Of a stretch of DNA of 64,000 nucleotides, positions 1 through 8,788 are shown in pieces (the stretch's first letter is position 1; each line of letters begins with the position of its first letter). The position numbers and the translations under genes are program-made. Source of the stretch: Paenibacillus dauci (GTDB lineage Bacteria; Bacillota; Bacilli; Paenibacillales; Paenibacillaceae); assembly GCF_000971985.1 (NCBI RefSeq), contig NZ_LAQQ01000009.1:105905-169904 (forward strand). Reading direction: 5' to 3'. Under the pieces are notes generated by a model. That model did no database searches and was not told the origin of the DNA. It saw only the letters and a list, made by a program, of their open reading frames with translations.

Positions 1-489
1 CAGCCCCGATGTCGGCTCATCAAGGATAAGCAGATCCGGCTGGTGAATAATCGCCTGGGCCAGTCCGAGACGCTGTTTGTATCCTTTGGACAGGGAGCGT
101 ATAATTTGCCGCTCTCTTCCCTGCAGACCGAGTCGGTCGATCATCTCACTAATACGAAGTTTTTGCTGTCTGGCTGGTACATCCCGCAGATCAGCGACAA
201 AGCGCAAATAAGAGTTCACCGTCATATCCGGATAAAGGGGCGGTGTCTCCGGTAAATAACCAATTTTGGTTCTGGCTTTGCGGGACGGCTCGTGCATCGG
301 CAGACCGTCAATCCAGATCTGGCCGGATGTAGGCTTCAAATAACCGGTAATCATCCGCATCGTCGTTGTTTTCCCGGCACCATTGGGTCCGAGAAACCCG
401 ACAATCTCCCCGCGCTGCATTTCAAAATCAATTCCGTCCACACTGCGCCGCTGATCAAAATACTTGCTGACTTGTTGGACCTGAAGCAT
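1..489 (-). CDS. ABC transporter ATP-binding protein, C-terminal part cut by window edge
   Basis: Reading leftwards from an ATG at 489, 163 codons stay open to the edge. The protein begins MLQVQQVSKYFDQRRSVDGI and contains a Walker A motif GPNGAGKTT, a Q-loop region (IGYLPETPPLYPDMTV), a signature-like SLSKGYKQR and a Walker B LLILDEPTSGL. This is the layout of a CcmA/GldA-type exporter ATPase, which hydrolyses ATP at the cytoplasmic face to drive a membrane permease. The D-loop/H-loop and C-terminus, and probably the permease genes, lie outside the window. A GGAGGG ribosome-binding site sits 7 bases before the start. The substrate cannot be told. Confidence 0.9.
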   Translation of the reverse strand, partial: MLQVQQVSKYFDQRRSVDGIDFEMQRGEIVGFLGPNGAGKTTTMRMITGYLKPTSGQIWIDGLPMHEPSRKARTKIGYLPETPPLYPDMTVNSYLRFVADLRDVPARQQKLRISEMIDRLGLQGRERQIIRSLSKGYKQRLGLAQAIIHQPDLLILDEPTSGL

Positions 490-739
490 GGTATCATTCC
501 CTCCTGCGTGATCATACACAGAGCGATCCGCCGATCGCTCCATCATCGTGCTGCATATGCCTGTCTATGCAAAAATCCTTCTTACTATAAAGGATAAAGT
601 ATAAATTCAGCTTAAAAAAGCATAAATGACAGCTTAAAAAGCAGTAATCTATGAAAATGGAATTGTAGCATGAAGTGGCTAGAATCAAAAGATGAATACT
701 GTAAGGATTGAACTTCAGAGCACTTCAGGAGGATAGACA

Positions 740-883
740 TTCACCATTCCAAAAAGGAATAAGGGCACGTCCTCCGGTGGAGCCCAGGAATCTACGAAGT
801 GGGAGAAGATGTAGATTCCTGGGCTCCAATGTCGTCCTTTGCCCTTATTTCCTTTCTTGCATTCCGTGCTTGTGTTTACATTT
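740..883. repeat. Dispersed hairpin repeat, copy 1
   Basis: This stretch is closely similar along its whole length to 8251-8393. Outer arms pair GGAATAAGGGCA (756-767) with TGCCCTTATTTCC (840-852). An inner perfect 15-bp stem pairs AGCCCAGGAATCTAC (781-795) with GTAGATTCCTGGGCT (811-825) around a 15-base loop GAAGTGGGAGAAGAT. Both flanks of the inner stem carry CGTCCT in the same orientation. No open frame is shared between the copies. It could be a mobile miniature element or a structured RNA; the sequence alone does not decide. Confidence 0.8.
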
Positions 884-898
884 CCAGTGCTTCTTAAT

Positions 899-941
899 AA
901 AAAAGCTGATTCTGCAAATATGCAAAATCAGCTTTTTATTA
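899..941 (-). terminator. Rho-independent terminator, probably for the EamA gene
   Basis: Arms AAAAGCTGATTCTGCA and TGCAAAATCAGCTTTT form a stem with a tiny loop. T-runs on both strands make it potentially bidirectional. It lies 110 bases after the stop of the leftward EamA gene. Confidence 0.7.
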
Positions 942-1052
942 GCTTTCTTGATTAGTATTTATGCTCTAACTACTGAATTCACAAACATTCACATAGCCAT
1001 CCTATGCTATCTGTCGTATCTATAATTGATATAACTTATACTTTCCTCCAAA

Positions 1053-2090
1053 TCAGGAACGGTTATTACAAGTCTGCTTAACCGGTACAACAATGGTTCG
1101 TTTGCGATTCACGAGGCCGATTCCGACCGCGATCATGACCAGTCCGATCAGCAGCGGCAGGGTTACCGATTCTCCCAAGAGAATTACGCTGAAAATATTC
1201 GCAATCACCGGAATCGCAAACGTATAAGAACCTACCGTACTCGCTTCACCACTGTCCATTAATTTAAAATAAACCAGCCAGCCGGCAGCAATCACAAATA
1301 CGGAGATAAACAGCAGAATCCCAATAAACGAAGGCGTCCAGTGAATATCGCTCCAGCTTTCGGTTCCCGAACCGATCACACTGAGCACGATTCCGCCAAT
1401 GAGCAGCTGTACAGTTACCGTCCAGAGCGAGTCCAGCTGGGCGCTTTTCTTTTTCATATAAATGGTACCGATCGCCCAGCAGAGTGCAGAGGCTACAGCC
1501 AGTCCTATCCCCAGCGGCGACAGATTGCCTTCCAGTCCTCCGGAGCTGATCACAGCCACACCGGCAAATCCGAACAACAGTCCGACCACTTTGAGCACAG
1601 ACATGCTCTCTCCCAGCCACAGCCAGGCAAACAGACTCAGCAGCACCGGCTGCAGAAAGACAATCGTCGAGAACAATCCTGCCGGTAGATAACCAATGCC
1701 CACTGTCTGCAGTCCGTAGTAACCGATAATATTAAAAATCGCCAGTACGGTATACACCGGCCAGTTCTGCTTCCACTGGAGTTTCTCCCGGTGACGCATA
1801 GCGATAAATAGCAGAAGCACTCCTCCGATCAGCGTACGCAGTCCCGAGAACAATATGGGCGGTACTTCCGGCAGCGCCAGCTTGGTCAGCGGCCAGTTGA
1901 TTCCCCATACCATTACCAGAAACAACAGCAGCAGCAATGTTTTGCGCGGCGCTGTACCTCCCGATTTACCTGTCTTATAGGCACCGACCAATATACTGCT
2001 GCCGGATACCATCATTTTGTGCAGTGGCTGCGCATGTCCTGAATCGGACGAGTGACTGCCTGTTCCACCACCTGATGAGTATTCATCCAT
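1053..2090 (-). CDS. EamA/DMT-family membrane transporter
   Basis: The 345-residue protein has about ten hydrophobic segments arranged as two EamA halves, after a 45-residue polar, Ser/Gly-rich N-terminus. Characteristic stretches are MVWGINWPLTKLALP near the start of the first half, and LPAGLFSTIVFLQP and ASTVGSYTFAIPV in the matching helices of each half. DMT transporters usually export small metabolites such as amino acids or drugs; the substrate here is unknown. GGGGAG lies 8 bases before the chosen ATG, but a later Met-Met pair could also start the protein and would remove the long polar leader. It is divergent from the LysR gene, the usual arrangement for a regulator and its target. Confidence 0.85.
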   Translation of the reverse strand: MDEYSSGGGTGSHSSDSGHAQPLHKMMVSGSSILVGAYKTGKSGGTAPRKTLLLLLFLVMVWGINWPLTKLALPEVPPILFSGLRTLIGGVLLLFIAMRHREKLQWKQNWPVYTVLAIFNIIGYYGLQTVGIGYLPAGLFSTIVFLQPVLLSLFAWLWLGESMSVLKVVGLLFGFAGVAVISSGGLEGNLSPLGIGLAVASALCWAIGTIYMKKKSAQLDSLWTVTVQLLIGGIVLSVIGSGTESWSDIHWTPSFIGILLFISVFVIAAGWLVYFKLMDSGEASTVGSYTFAIPVIANIFSVILLGESVTLPLLIGLVMIAVGIGLVNRKRTIVVPVKQTCNNRS

Positions 2091-2203
2091 CTCCGTTCTC
2101 CCCTATCCATATGTTAAAATTCATATATCTATATTTTTAGCTTATAACGTTTGGTATGATAAATAAAATGAATCTTTCGAATAAAGGAGATAACTTTATT
2201 GTT

Positions 2204-3094
2204 ATGACGATTACACAGATTATGGTTTTTGTTCGTGTTGCCGAGACGCTTAACTTTACACAAGCCGCCCAGGAACTGCATATGACACAGCCCGCAGTCA
2301 GCCATGCGATTGCCAGTATTGAGAATGAACTGGATGTACAGCTACTGCTCCGGGATCGTAAAAAAGGAGTTCTGCTCACAGAAGTCGGCCAGCGGGTGCT
2401 GCTGGAGTTCCGCTCGATTCTGCAAAGTATGCAAAAAGTACAGCAGCAGGTCGCCGCCGAAAAAGGGCTGGATATCGGGACGATCACGATTGGCGCTTTT
2501 CCTTCGGCATCCGCCTATTTCCTGCCCCCGATTATTCATCAGATCCGTCAGAATTATCCCAATCTGGTCTTCGATTTGCAGGAAGGCTCCACCAATGAAG
2601 TGAGGGACTGGGTACACAGCCGCCAGATCGAAGCCGGACTGATTCTGCTGCCCGATCCGCTGGTCGATACGATTCCACTCTATTCCGACCAGATGATTGT
2701 ACTGCTGCCGGATGGTCATCCACTGCATGCCCAGAAGCACATCTCGATTCGTCATCTGGATGGTCAGGATATGATCCTGTGCAAAGGTGGGCATGAAGTC
2801 GCTATCATGGAAGCTTTCCAGCGCGAGAAAAGCCAGCTGCACATCAATTTCACTACTCATAATATCAGCACGCTGGTCAATATGGTGCGTCAGGGACTTG
2901 GTATCGGCATCGTATCCGAGCTGGCCCTGTCCATGTTCCCTCATGAATTGACCATCCGGGAGGTATCTCCACAGATTACGCGCCAGATTGGTATTGCAGT
3001 GCCCTCAGTAAATAATGCGTCGCTGGCAGTGCAGCTATTTATAAGGACAGCCAAAGAGCTGTTTGCTGCGGAGACTGCAGTTGATAAGGACTGA
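2204..3094 (+). CDS. LysR-family transcriptional regulator
   Basis: A 296-residue LysR protein starting MTITQIMVFVRVAETLNFTQ. The N-terminal winged helix-turn-helix spans about residues 1-60 (AAQELHMTQPAVSHAIASIE). A periplasmic-binding-like effector domain follows from about residue 90 (GTITIGAFPSASAYFLPP). The open frame extends 16 codons upstream, but the ATG at 2204 gives the canonical family start; AAGGAG lies 14 bases ahead, a long spacing. It probably controls the divergent EamA transporter and itself from the short gap at 2091-2203. The effector is unknown. Confidence 0.88.
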   Translation: MTITQIMVFVRVAETLNFTQAAQELHMTQPAVSHAIASIENELDVQLLLRDRKKGVLLTEVGQRVLLEFRSILQSMQKVQQQVAAEKGLDIGTITIGAFPSASAYFLPPIIHQIRQNYPNLVFDLQEGSTNEVRDWVHSRQIEAGLILLPDPLVDTIPLYSDQMIVLLPDGHPLHAQKHISIRHLDGQDMILCKGGHEVAIMEAFQREKSQLHINFTTHNISTLVNMVRQGLGIGIVSELALSMFPHELTIREVSPQITRQIGIAVPSVNNASLAVQLFIRTAKELFAAETAVDKD

Positions 3095-3216
3095 TCCAGG
3101 AACTGCGGCTGATAAGGTATGATCCCAAAATGACCGTCATGAAGATTCACATTTGATTCTGCAGTTCATGCAGTCTTATAAAATGGATGGAATATTCAAC
3201 TACTGTTACTGAAATA

Positions 3217-3250
3217 TAAAAGGACCGCTCAAATGAGCAGTCCTTTTGTG
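3217..3250. terminator. Terminator between convergent LysR and clpB genes
   Basis: AAAAGGACCGCTC and TGAGCAGTCCTTTT pair around a short AAA loop, with a T-rich tail on the plus strand and A-run on the other. It closes the LysR gene and could act on clpB from the other side. The remaining 200 bases to the clpB stop are AT-rich and show no further structure. Confidence 0.75.
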
Positions 3251-3451
3251 TGTTGTATATATATATTACATTAGTTGATATAATAAAAATTTAAGATCTA
3301 TTTTACAATATTGCTGGATACACCCGTTCTCGATCCCACGATTATCCGCATCTACTCAACTTCCATTTATCTAACGCCAGAAATTCCTAACTACTATGCG
3401 ATTTTGTTGGTCAGGATAAGCAGCTTGCTTCCTTTGACTTTGCTCATATGT

Positions 3452-6100
3452 TTAAAAGGTTGCCAGCGGCTCCTCAGGAGCAGTCGCTGGTATTGGCGCG
3501 CTGATCACTACAGTCAGTTCGCCATGATCCACATCCACCTGTACCACGCAGCCCGGAGCTGCTTCGCCGGCAATCAGTGCACGGGCAACTCGTGTCTCCA
3601 GGGCACGCTGGATAAACCGTTTCAGCGGACGGGCGCCATAAGCCGGATCGTACCCTTCATCTGCAATCAGCTGTGCAGCGGCATCCGTAAGTTCCAGTCC
3701 AATCTGCCGATCCGCCAGTCGGGTACGCAGATGATCGGCTAATTTGAACACGATCTGACGAATCTCTGTACGCGTGAGCGGTTTGAAAATAACGATATCA
3801 TCCACCCGGTTCAGGAATTCCGGACGGAAGTGCAGATTCAGTTCGCGCATTACGGTCGAGCGAACATTTTCACTGATCTGTCCTTCCTGCTCCATCCCAT
3901 TCAGCAGATGGATCGACCCGATATTCGATGTCATAATGACAATCGTATTTTTAAAATCGACCATCCGGCCCTGCGAATCGGTCAGGCGACCATCGTCCAG
4001 CAGCTGGAGCAGCAGATTGAATACATCCGGGTGAGCCTTCTCCACTTCATCCAACAAAATCACCGAATAGGGCTGACGACGTACTGCTTCGGTCAGCTGA
4101 CCGCCCTCCTCATAGCCTACATATCCCGGAGGAGCACCCACCAGGCGAGAGACACTGTGTTTCTCCATATATTCGGACATATCAATACGGATCATATTCT
4201 CTTCCCGGTCAAACAGGGATGAAGCGATCGCTTTGGCCAGCTCGGTCTTGCCGACACCGGTAGGGCCGAGGAACAGGAAAGAACCAATCGGGCGATTGGG
4301 GTCCTTGATCCCCGCCCGTGAACGAATCACCGCATCTGCGACCAGCTGCACCGCTTCATCCTGACCGACAACGCGCTCATGCAGTACTTCTTCCAGACGA
4401 AGCAGCTTTTCCCGTTCGCCTTCGACCAGACGACTGACCGGCACACCGGTCCAGCGGGAGACAATATCGGCAATCTCTTCATCAGTCACCGCTTCGCGCA
4501 GCAGGCGGCCTTCCTGATCCTGATGAGCAGCCTCTTCGGCGGCTTTCAGTTCACGTTCCAATCCGGGGATAATACCGTAGCTCAGTTCGGCAGACTTATT
4601 GAGATCATATTCTTCCTGGGCTTGTTCCAAATCGAGACGTGCCTGTTCCAGCCGCTTTTTGAGAATATTTACATTCTCGATCAATTCTTTTTCCTGTTCC
4701 CAGCGGGTTCTCATCTCCAGCTGTTTTTCCTTGAGATCGGCCAGTTCGCGCTGCAGAATAGCCAGACGATGCTGGCTCAGTTCGTCGGTCTCTCTTTTGA
4801 GCGCAGCTTCTTCGATCTCCATCTTCATGATCCGGCGTGTGACTTCGTCCAGCTCTCCCGGCATAGAATCAATCTCGGTCCGGATCATCGCACAGGCTTC
4901 GTCAATCAGATCAATCGCCTTGTCCGGCAAAAAGCGGTCCGATATATACCGATCGGACAGCACTCCCGCAGCTACAATGGCACTGTCGTGAATCCTCACG
5001 CCATGATGCACTTCGAACCGTTCCTTGAGTCCGCGCAGAATCGCAATCGTATCTTCCACATTCGGCTCGCTCACCAGTACCTGCTGGAAACGTCGCTCCA
5101 ATGCAGGGTCTTTCTCGATATAGTTGCGATATTCATCCAGCGTAGTTGCTCCGATACAGTGCAGCTCTCCCCGTGCCAGCATCGGCTTGAGCATATTGCC
5201 TGCATCCATCGACCCTTCTGTTTTGCCGGCACCGACGATGGTATGCAGCTCATCGATGAACAGAATAATTTGACCATTACTTTGCCGGACCTCATGCAGT
5301 ACAGCCTGCAGCCGTTCCTCGAATTCACCTCGATATTTGGCACCGGCGACCAGAGCGCTCATATCGAGGGAGAAAATCATCTTGTCTTTGAGTCCTTCCG
5401 GTACATCCTTGCGCACGATCCGGTGAGCCAGCCCTTCGACGATGGCTGTTTTGCCGACACCCGGTTCACCAATAAGCACCGGGTTGTTTTTCGTTTTACG
5501 GGACAAAATACGAATCACCCGCCGAATCTCGTCATCCCGCCCGATCACCGGATCGACTTTGCCGGAACGCACTTCGGCGACCAGATCACGGCCATATTTC
5601 TCCAATACCTCATAAGTCGCTTCCGGGTCCTGGCTGGTCACCCGCTGATGACCGCGAATCTCGGACAATACCACCAGCACCGCTTCCCGATTTAGCCCAT
5701 GACGGTGCAGCAGATCACGCACTTCCCGATTACCGGGATCATTAACGGAAATAAGTGCGAGTACCGCGTGCTCGACAGCGACGAATTCATCCTTCATCTC
5801 CGCCGCTTCCTGTTCGGCCTGATTTAGCACCTGCAGCAGTCCTGCCGAGGCATACCGGCTGACAGCAGCCACCCCACTGACACTGGATCTGCGGCGCAGC
5901 AGTTCATCATTTTGCTGGCTGATTACAGTCGCTGGCAGATTCATTTTGTGCAGCAGTCGTGGCAGCAGACCTTCCTGCTGCTCCAGCAGCGCTTTGAGCA
6001 GATGAGCAGGTACAATCTCCTGATGCCCCATGGATGTTGCAAGTGCCTGGGCAGTAGCGACGGCTTCCTGTAATTTATGTGTTAATCGGTTGTAATCCAA
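3452..6100 (-). CDS. clpB: ATP-dependent disaggregase ClpB
   Basis: 882 residues, full length for ClpB, a hexameric AAA+ ring that pulls polypeptides out of aggregates together with DnaK/DnaJ. The N-terminal Clp repeat domain covers about 1-145. AAA-1 has Walker A GEPGVGKT at 211-218. A long middle region (about 405-530), rich in Glu/Lys/Leu, is the coiled-coil M-domain that distinguishes ClpB from ClpC. AAA-2 has GPTGVGKT near 610 and Walker [14 protein letters not shown]. No ClpP-binding tripeptide was recognised. Translation starts at TTG (6098-6100) preceded by AGGAGGG at 8 bases; no ATG fits. It is the last gene of the leftward hsp20 / J-protein / clpB block. Confidence 0.97.
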   Translation of the reverse strand: MDYNRLTHKLQEAVATAQALATSMGHQEIVPAHLLKALLEQQEGLLPRLLHKMNLPATVISQQNDELLRRRSSVSGVAAVSRYASAGLLQVLNQAEQEAAEMKDEFVAVEHAVLALISVNDPGNREVRDLLHRHGLNREAVLVVLSEIRGHQRVTSQDPEATYEVLEKYGRDLVAEVRSGKVDPVIGRDDEIRRVIRILSRKTKNNPVLIGEPGVGKTAIVEGLAHRIVRKDVPEGLKDKMIFSLDMSALVAGAKYRGEFEERLQAVLHEVRQSNGQIILFIDELHTIVGAGKTEGSMDAGNMLKPMLARGELHCIGATTLDEYRNYIEKDPALERRFQQVLVSEPNVEDTIAILRGLKERFEVHHGVRIHDSAIVAAGVLSDRYISDRFLPDKAIDLIDEACAMIRTEIDSMPGELDEVTRRIMKMEIEEAALKRETDELSQHRLAILQRELADLKEKQLEMRTRWEQEKELIENVNILKKRLEQARLDLEQAQEEYDLNKSAELSYGIIPGLERELKAAEEAAHQDQEGRLLREAVTDEEIADIVSRWTGVPVSRLVEGEREKLLRLEEVLHERVVGQDEAVQLVADAVIRSRAGIKDPNRPIGSFLFLGPTGVGKTELAKAIASSLFDREENMIRIDMSEYMEKHSVSRLVGAPPGYVGYEEGGQLTEAVRRQPYSVILLDEVEKAHPDVFNLLLQLLDDGRLTDSQGRMVDFKNTIVIMTSNIGSIHLLNGMEQEGQISENVRSTVMRELNLHFRPEFLNRVDDIVIFKPLTRTEIRQIVFKLADHLRTRLADRQIGLELTDAAAQLIADEGYDPAYGARPLKRFIQRALETRVARALIAGEAAPGCVVQVDVDHGELTVVISAPIPATAPEEPLATF

Positions 6101-6295
6101 CGCGGTTCCCTCCTGATTATCTCAATTTGGCTGTTCTCAATCGCCAATATCCATCCAGATAAATATAGTGCATATTTTTGTTGAGCATAGGAATACAGAG
6201 CACTCGCTATGCCAAACGACGGCACAATGTCAAATTCAAGCAGAGCCGGACATGGACTGTACCGACCCTCCTGCTGTATTTGACTGTTAGCGAAT

Positions 6296-7276
6296 CTATG
6301 ATTTGCGCCGTCTCATCTGCGCCTGATAGCGGCTCGACGAAGCCAACTGGCGGTATAACTCCCGTTCCTGCTCGCTGATACCGGATGGCACCACAATCTC
6401 TACATCTAGCAGCACATCGCCATAGCTGCCGTCATCACGCTGTAGACCACGGCCCAGAATGCGTAGAATCCGCCCGGACTGAATACCCGATGGCACCTTG
6501 ACCCGGACTCTGGACTGGTCGGGCAGCAGTACATGGGCATCCGTACCGAGCACCACTTCCCATGGAGCAACTTCCAGTACGCCTTGCAAATTACTGCCAT
6601 CAAGAGCATATATCGAATGAGGGAGAATACGCAGGGTAATCAGCAGTTCCTCATCGGCATCGATACCATTACTGCCAGTACCGCGAATACGGATCGTGCT
6701 GCCCTGCGGAATACGCTCCGGAATCTTGATCTGTACGCGCTTGTCTCCGAGCCGGATCGGTACATGGTCGCCGCGATAAGCCTGTTCCAGTGTGATATCC
6801 AGCTTGGCACGGGTCGTTCGCAGCGGAATTCCGCCTGTCCGGCTGTCGTTGCTAAAGCTGGCATTACCCGCCGTATTGGAGAAGAAATCATAATCCTTCA
6901 TCCGGTCACCGAAAAACATGTCAAAAAAGTCTTCATCCAATCCGCTGCCTGTACGATATTCGTAACTGGTACTGCCGGAGGTTTGGCTGTCTTCCGTTCG
7001 GGAAGTATTACCGGACTTAGGTCCAGCATTTCCTGTATTGGATTGATACGCCTGACGCGCCGATTCGTATTTGAGCTGATCATCGTATTTCTGCCGCCGA
7101 CTCTCATCTCCGAGTACTTCATACGCTTCTGCAATTTCCTTGAATCTGGCTTCTGCCTCGGGGGCTTTGTTGACATCCGGGTGCCACTTTTTGGCGAGCC
7201 GCTGGTACGACTTGCGGATATCCTGCCTGGAGGCGCCGGGTTCCACTTCCAGTTTCTGATAATAATCCCGGGGCAT
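6296..7276 (-). CDS. CbpA-like J-domain co-chaperone (DnaJ without zinc finger)
   Basis: 326 residues. A J-domain occupies residues 4-68 with the HPD tripeptide at 32-34 (KKWHPDVNKAPE), which stimulates the ATPase of DnaK. A Gly/Ser/Thr-rich linker (about 75-140) leads into two C-terminal beta-barrel substrate-binding domains. The four CxxCxGxG zinc-finger repeats of true DnaJ are absent, so this is a type II (CbpA-like) co-chaperone. AAGGAGGG precedes the ATG. It lies between hsp20 and clpB on the same strand, consistent with a hold-and-disaggregate pathway shared with DnaK, whose gene is not in the window. Confidence 0.93.
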   Translation of the reverse strand: MPRDYYQKLEVEPGASRQDIRKSYQRLAKKWHPDVNKAPEAEARFKEIAEAYEVLGDESRRQKYDDQLKYESARQAYQSNTGNAGPKSGNTSRTEDSQTSGSTSYEYRTGSGLDEDFFDMFFGDRMKDYDFFSNTAGNASFSNDSRTGGIPLRTTRAKLDITLEQAYRGDHVPIRLGDKRVQIKIPERIPQGSTIRIRGTGSNGIDADEELLITLRILPHSIYALDGSNLQGVLEVAPWEVVLGTDAHVLLPDQSRVRVKVPSGIQSGRILRILGRGLQRDDGSYGDVLLDVEIVVPSGISEQERELYRQLASSSRYQAQMRRRKS

Positions 7277-7311
7277 CTATTCTCCCTCCTTTCCATATAT
7301 ATGAATATAGA

Positions 7312-7351
7312 AAAGGTGCATTATAGCGGTCAGGAACTACAATGCACCTTT
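7312..7351 (-). terminator. Hairpin between hsp20 and the J-protein gene
   Basis: Perfect 11-bp arms AAAGGTGCATT and AATGCACCTTT enclose an 18-base loop. On the minus strand the stem is followed by TTTTCTAT, a weak T-run. It may partly terminate or process the hsp20 message so that the small chaperone is made in excess. Confidence 0.5.
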
Positions 7352-7490
7352 ATGATCTACAAAGGTTGTGAATTATCTATTTTTTGTACGTGGATTGATT
7401 AACATATCATTGTTATTCTACCTATTTTTAATCCAATTTACCAGTAGGTTAAACACTGCATATTCCTTTTGTCTATGCAATCCTCAGTGA

Positions 7491-7940
7491 TTACTCTCCC
7501 GACTGGATCTCGATCCGGCGGCCTTCCGGGCGCTGGCGTTTGGGGATATCCAGCTTCAGCAGACCATCCTTGAGCGAAGCCTGAATATGATCAGCATCAA
7601 TATCTTCCACATAAAAGCGTCTTACGTATTCGCCATGACGGCGCTCTTTGCGTACGACCTGACCTTTGCTTTCATCCTCGGCGCTGGTTTCTGCATGATG
7701 CACCGCTTTGATAGTCAGATAAGGAGCCGCATAGTCGATATCAATATTTTCCTTGGTGAATCCAGGCAGTTCAGCCTCCACCAGATAGGCATGATCCGTC
7801 TCGCGAATATCGGTTTTGAACGACAGGGTCGACGACTTTAATGGTGCAAAAAATTCATCATTAAACACATCATTGAAGGATTTCATCAGCTGACCCCAGG
7901 ACTCTTCACGACGTTTACCAAAAGGAACCAAATCAAACAT
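7491..7940 (-). CDS. Small heat-shock protein, Hsp20/alpha-crystallin family
   Basis: 149 residues. The alpha-crystallin domain spans about 42-140, beginning FKTDIRETDHAYLVEAELPG and ending in the family signature near ASLKDGLLKLDIPK. Hsp20 proteins form ATP-independent oligomers that hold unfolding proteins for later rescue by DnaK/ClpB. The N-terminal MFDLVPF is typical of bacterial members. GGAGGAGG lies 7 bases before the ATG. The gene is led by a consensus sigma-A promoter and CtsR operators (8044-8193), so it should be derepressed on heat or protein stress. Confidence 0.95.
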   Translation of the reverse strand: MFDLVPFGKRREESWGQLMKSFNDVFNDEFFAPLKSSTLSFKTDIRETDHAYLVEAELPGFTKENIDIDYAAPYLTIKAVHHAETSAEDESKGQVVRKERRHGEYVRRFYVEDIDADHIQASLKDGLLKLDIPKRQRPEGRRIEIQSGE

Positions 7941-8043
7941 AAAGCATCCTCCTCCGTGAGTATTGATTTAAATATACAGTTGGTGAAACATAGCTATGAA
8001 GATGAATCATGACGATCAGTGAAAGGTGATGTAACGCGCTTCG

Positions 8044-8060
8044 TTTGACCTTCACTGACC
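8044..8060 (-). promoter_or_regulatory. CtsR operator overlapping hsp20 transcription start
   Basis: On the minus strand the site reads GGTCAGT-GAA-GGTCAAA: two direct heptads with the 3-base spacer known for CtsR (consensus GGTCAAA-N3-GGTCAAA), one half perfect. It begins about 10 bases downstream of the -10 box, where a bound repressor would block initiation. Confidence 0.8.
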
Positions 8061-8070
8061 TTACGACTTT

Positions 8071-8099
8071 ATTATAGCCTCTGCTAAGGCGAGGTTCAA
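8071..8099 (-). promoter_or_regulatory. Sigma-A promoter of hsp20
   Basis: Minus-strand TTGAAC (8094-8099) and TATAAT (8071-8076) are separated by 17 bases. The start of transcription would fall near 8064, giving a leader of about 120 bases before the hsp20 ATG. Confidence 0.8.
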
Positions 8100-8176
8100 A
8101 AGGGTTTAGCGTTTATTTCAGGCTGTTATTGCTGATAAATGCGGATTAGATGTAATTAGTTACGTTTTTCTGATCT

Positions 8177-8193
8177 TTTGACCTTTTTTGACC
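8177..8193 (-). promoter_or_regulatory. Perfect CtsR operator upstream of the hsp20 promoter
   Basis: Minus-strand GGTCAAA-AAA-GGTCAAA matches the CtsR consensus in every defined position. It lies about 80 bases upstream of the -35 box, an unusual place for a simple repressor site. It may allow looping with the proximal operator or serve a second, unrecognised promoter. Confidence 0.8.
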
Positions 8194-8250
8194 TTATTTT
8201 GGTATTGGGGTGGATGAAGAGGGTGGCGTGGGAATTGTGCGGGATAAAGG

Positions 8251-8393
8251 TTGACCACTCCGCAAAGAAATAAGGGCACGTCCTCGGGTAGATCCCAGGA
8301 ATCTACGAAGTGGGATAGAATGTAGATTCCCGGGCTCCAAAGTCGTCCTTTGCCCTTATTTTCTTTGCTGCGTTCTGTGCTTGTTGCTTCATT
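8251..8393. repeat. Dispersed hairpin repeat, copy 2
   Basis: Counterpart of 740-883. Outer arms AAAGAAATAAGGGCA (8264-8278) and TGCCCTTATTTTCTTT (8351-8366) pair with one bulge. The inner stem GATCCCAGGAATCTAC / GTAGATTCCCGGGCTC has two mismatches relative to copy 1. The CGTCCT direct repeats and the 15-base GAAGTGGGA-type loop are kept. As in copy 1, it sits in a gap between two leftward genes. Confidence 0.8.
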
Positions 8394-8430
8394 TACCCAT
8401 ACATATGGCTAAGCAGTTCATTTTTCGCAC

Positions 8431-8551
8431 GATATAGCATCTGTACGTTCGATATATTATTTGTGTGTAGAATACATCTTTTTTTATGTTTGATATATCT
8501 TTTTTGCATGTGATACATCAACTCCACGTGTGATGCATCATTTTAAATAAA
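8431..8551. repeat. Iterated ~20-bp direct-repeat array
   Basis: Six imperfect units start at 8431, 8451, 8470, 8492, 8512 and 8532, each opening with a variant of GATAYATC (GATATAGC, GATATATT, GAATACATC, GATATATC, GATACATC, GATGCATC), usually followed by a T-rich run and a TGT/CGT-type end. Spacings of 19-22 bases are close to two helical turns and are not multiples of three throughout, which argues against a coding origin. No gene starts immediately beside it. Confidence 0.6.
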
Positions 8552-8603
8552 GCAGTGTAACAAGGGACTTTGGACTTTATCTGAGCTCCCTGCACAGAGC
8601 GGA

Positions 8604-8712
8604 GCAAAGAGAATTCTGCCAACGACCGACATTTAAGCATGGAGATCGACCGCTGCAAGCGGTTGTTCGGGATCTCCATTCTTAACCGGAGAGAGTGGCA
8701 GAATCTCTTTGC
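8604..8712. repeat. Large interrupted palindrome / structured element
   Basis: Outer arms GCAAAGAGAATTCTGCCA (8604-8621) and TGGCAGAATCTCTTTGC (8696-8712) pair over 17 bp with one bulged base. Inside, GGAGATC (8641-8647) pairs with GATCTCC (8671-8677), and CCGC with GCGG around loop TGCAA. AGCGGAGC occurs on both flanks in direct orientation (near 8598 and 8715). It has no T-run and is not a simple terminator. Confidence 0.65.
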
Positions 8713-8788
8713 GCAGCGGAGCAGCTTCACTCCTCTCCCGCTTCTTCCTGTGCTCCCTCTGCAATAAGCACCACCAATCACTCCACGG

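Larger units (their letters stand above)
490..1052. other. Intergenic stretch with hairpin repeat and terminator
   Basis: About 560 bases without a convincing gene. It holds the first copy of the 143-bp hairpin repeat (740-883) and a strong terminator-like hairpin (899-941). Short open frames here lack ribosome-binding sites and overlap the repeat, so I do not call them. Confidence 0.6.

Noticed and set aside
899..941. Part of the hairpin repeat
   Set aside because: It is absent next to copy 2 and has the form of an ordinary terminator.
4379..5695. 438-codon open frame antisense to clpB
   Set aside because: It lies wholly opposite clpB, has no family motif, and is Phe/Gln/His-rich as expected for the complement of a conserved gene.
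8431..8551. CRISPR array
   Set aside because: Units are about 20 bases, degenerate and back to back, with no unique spacers and no cas genes.
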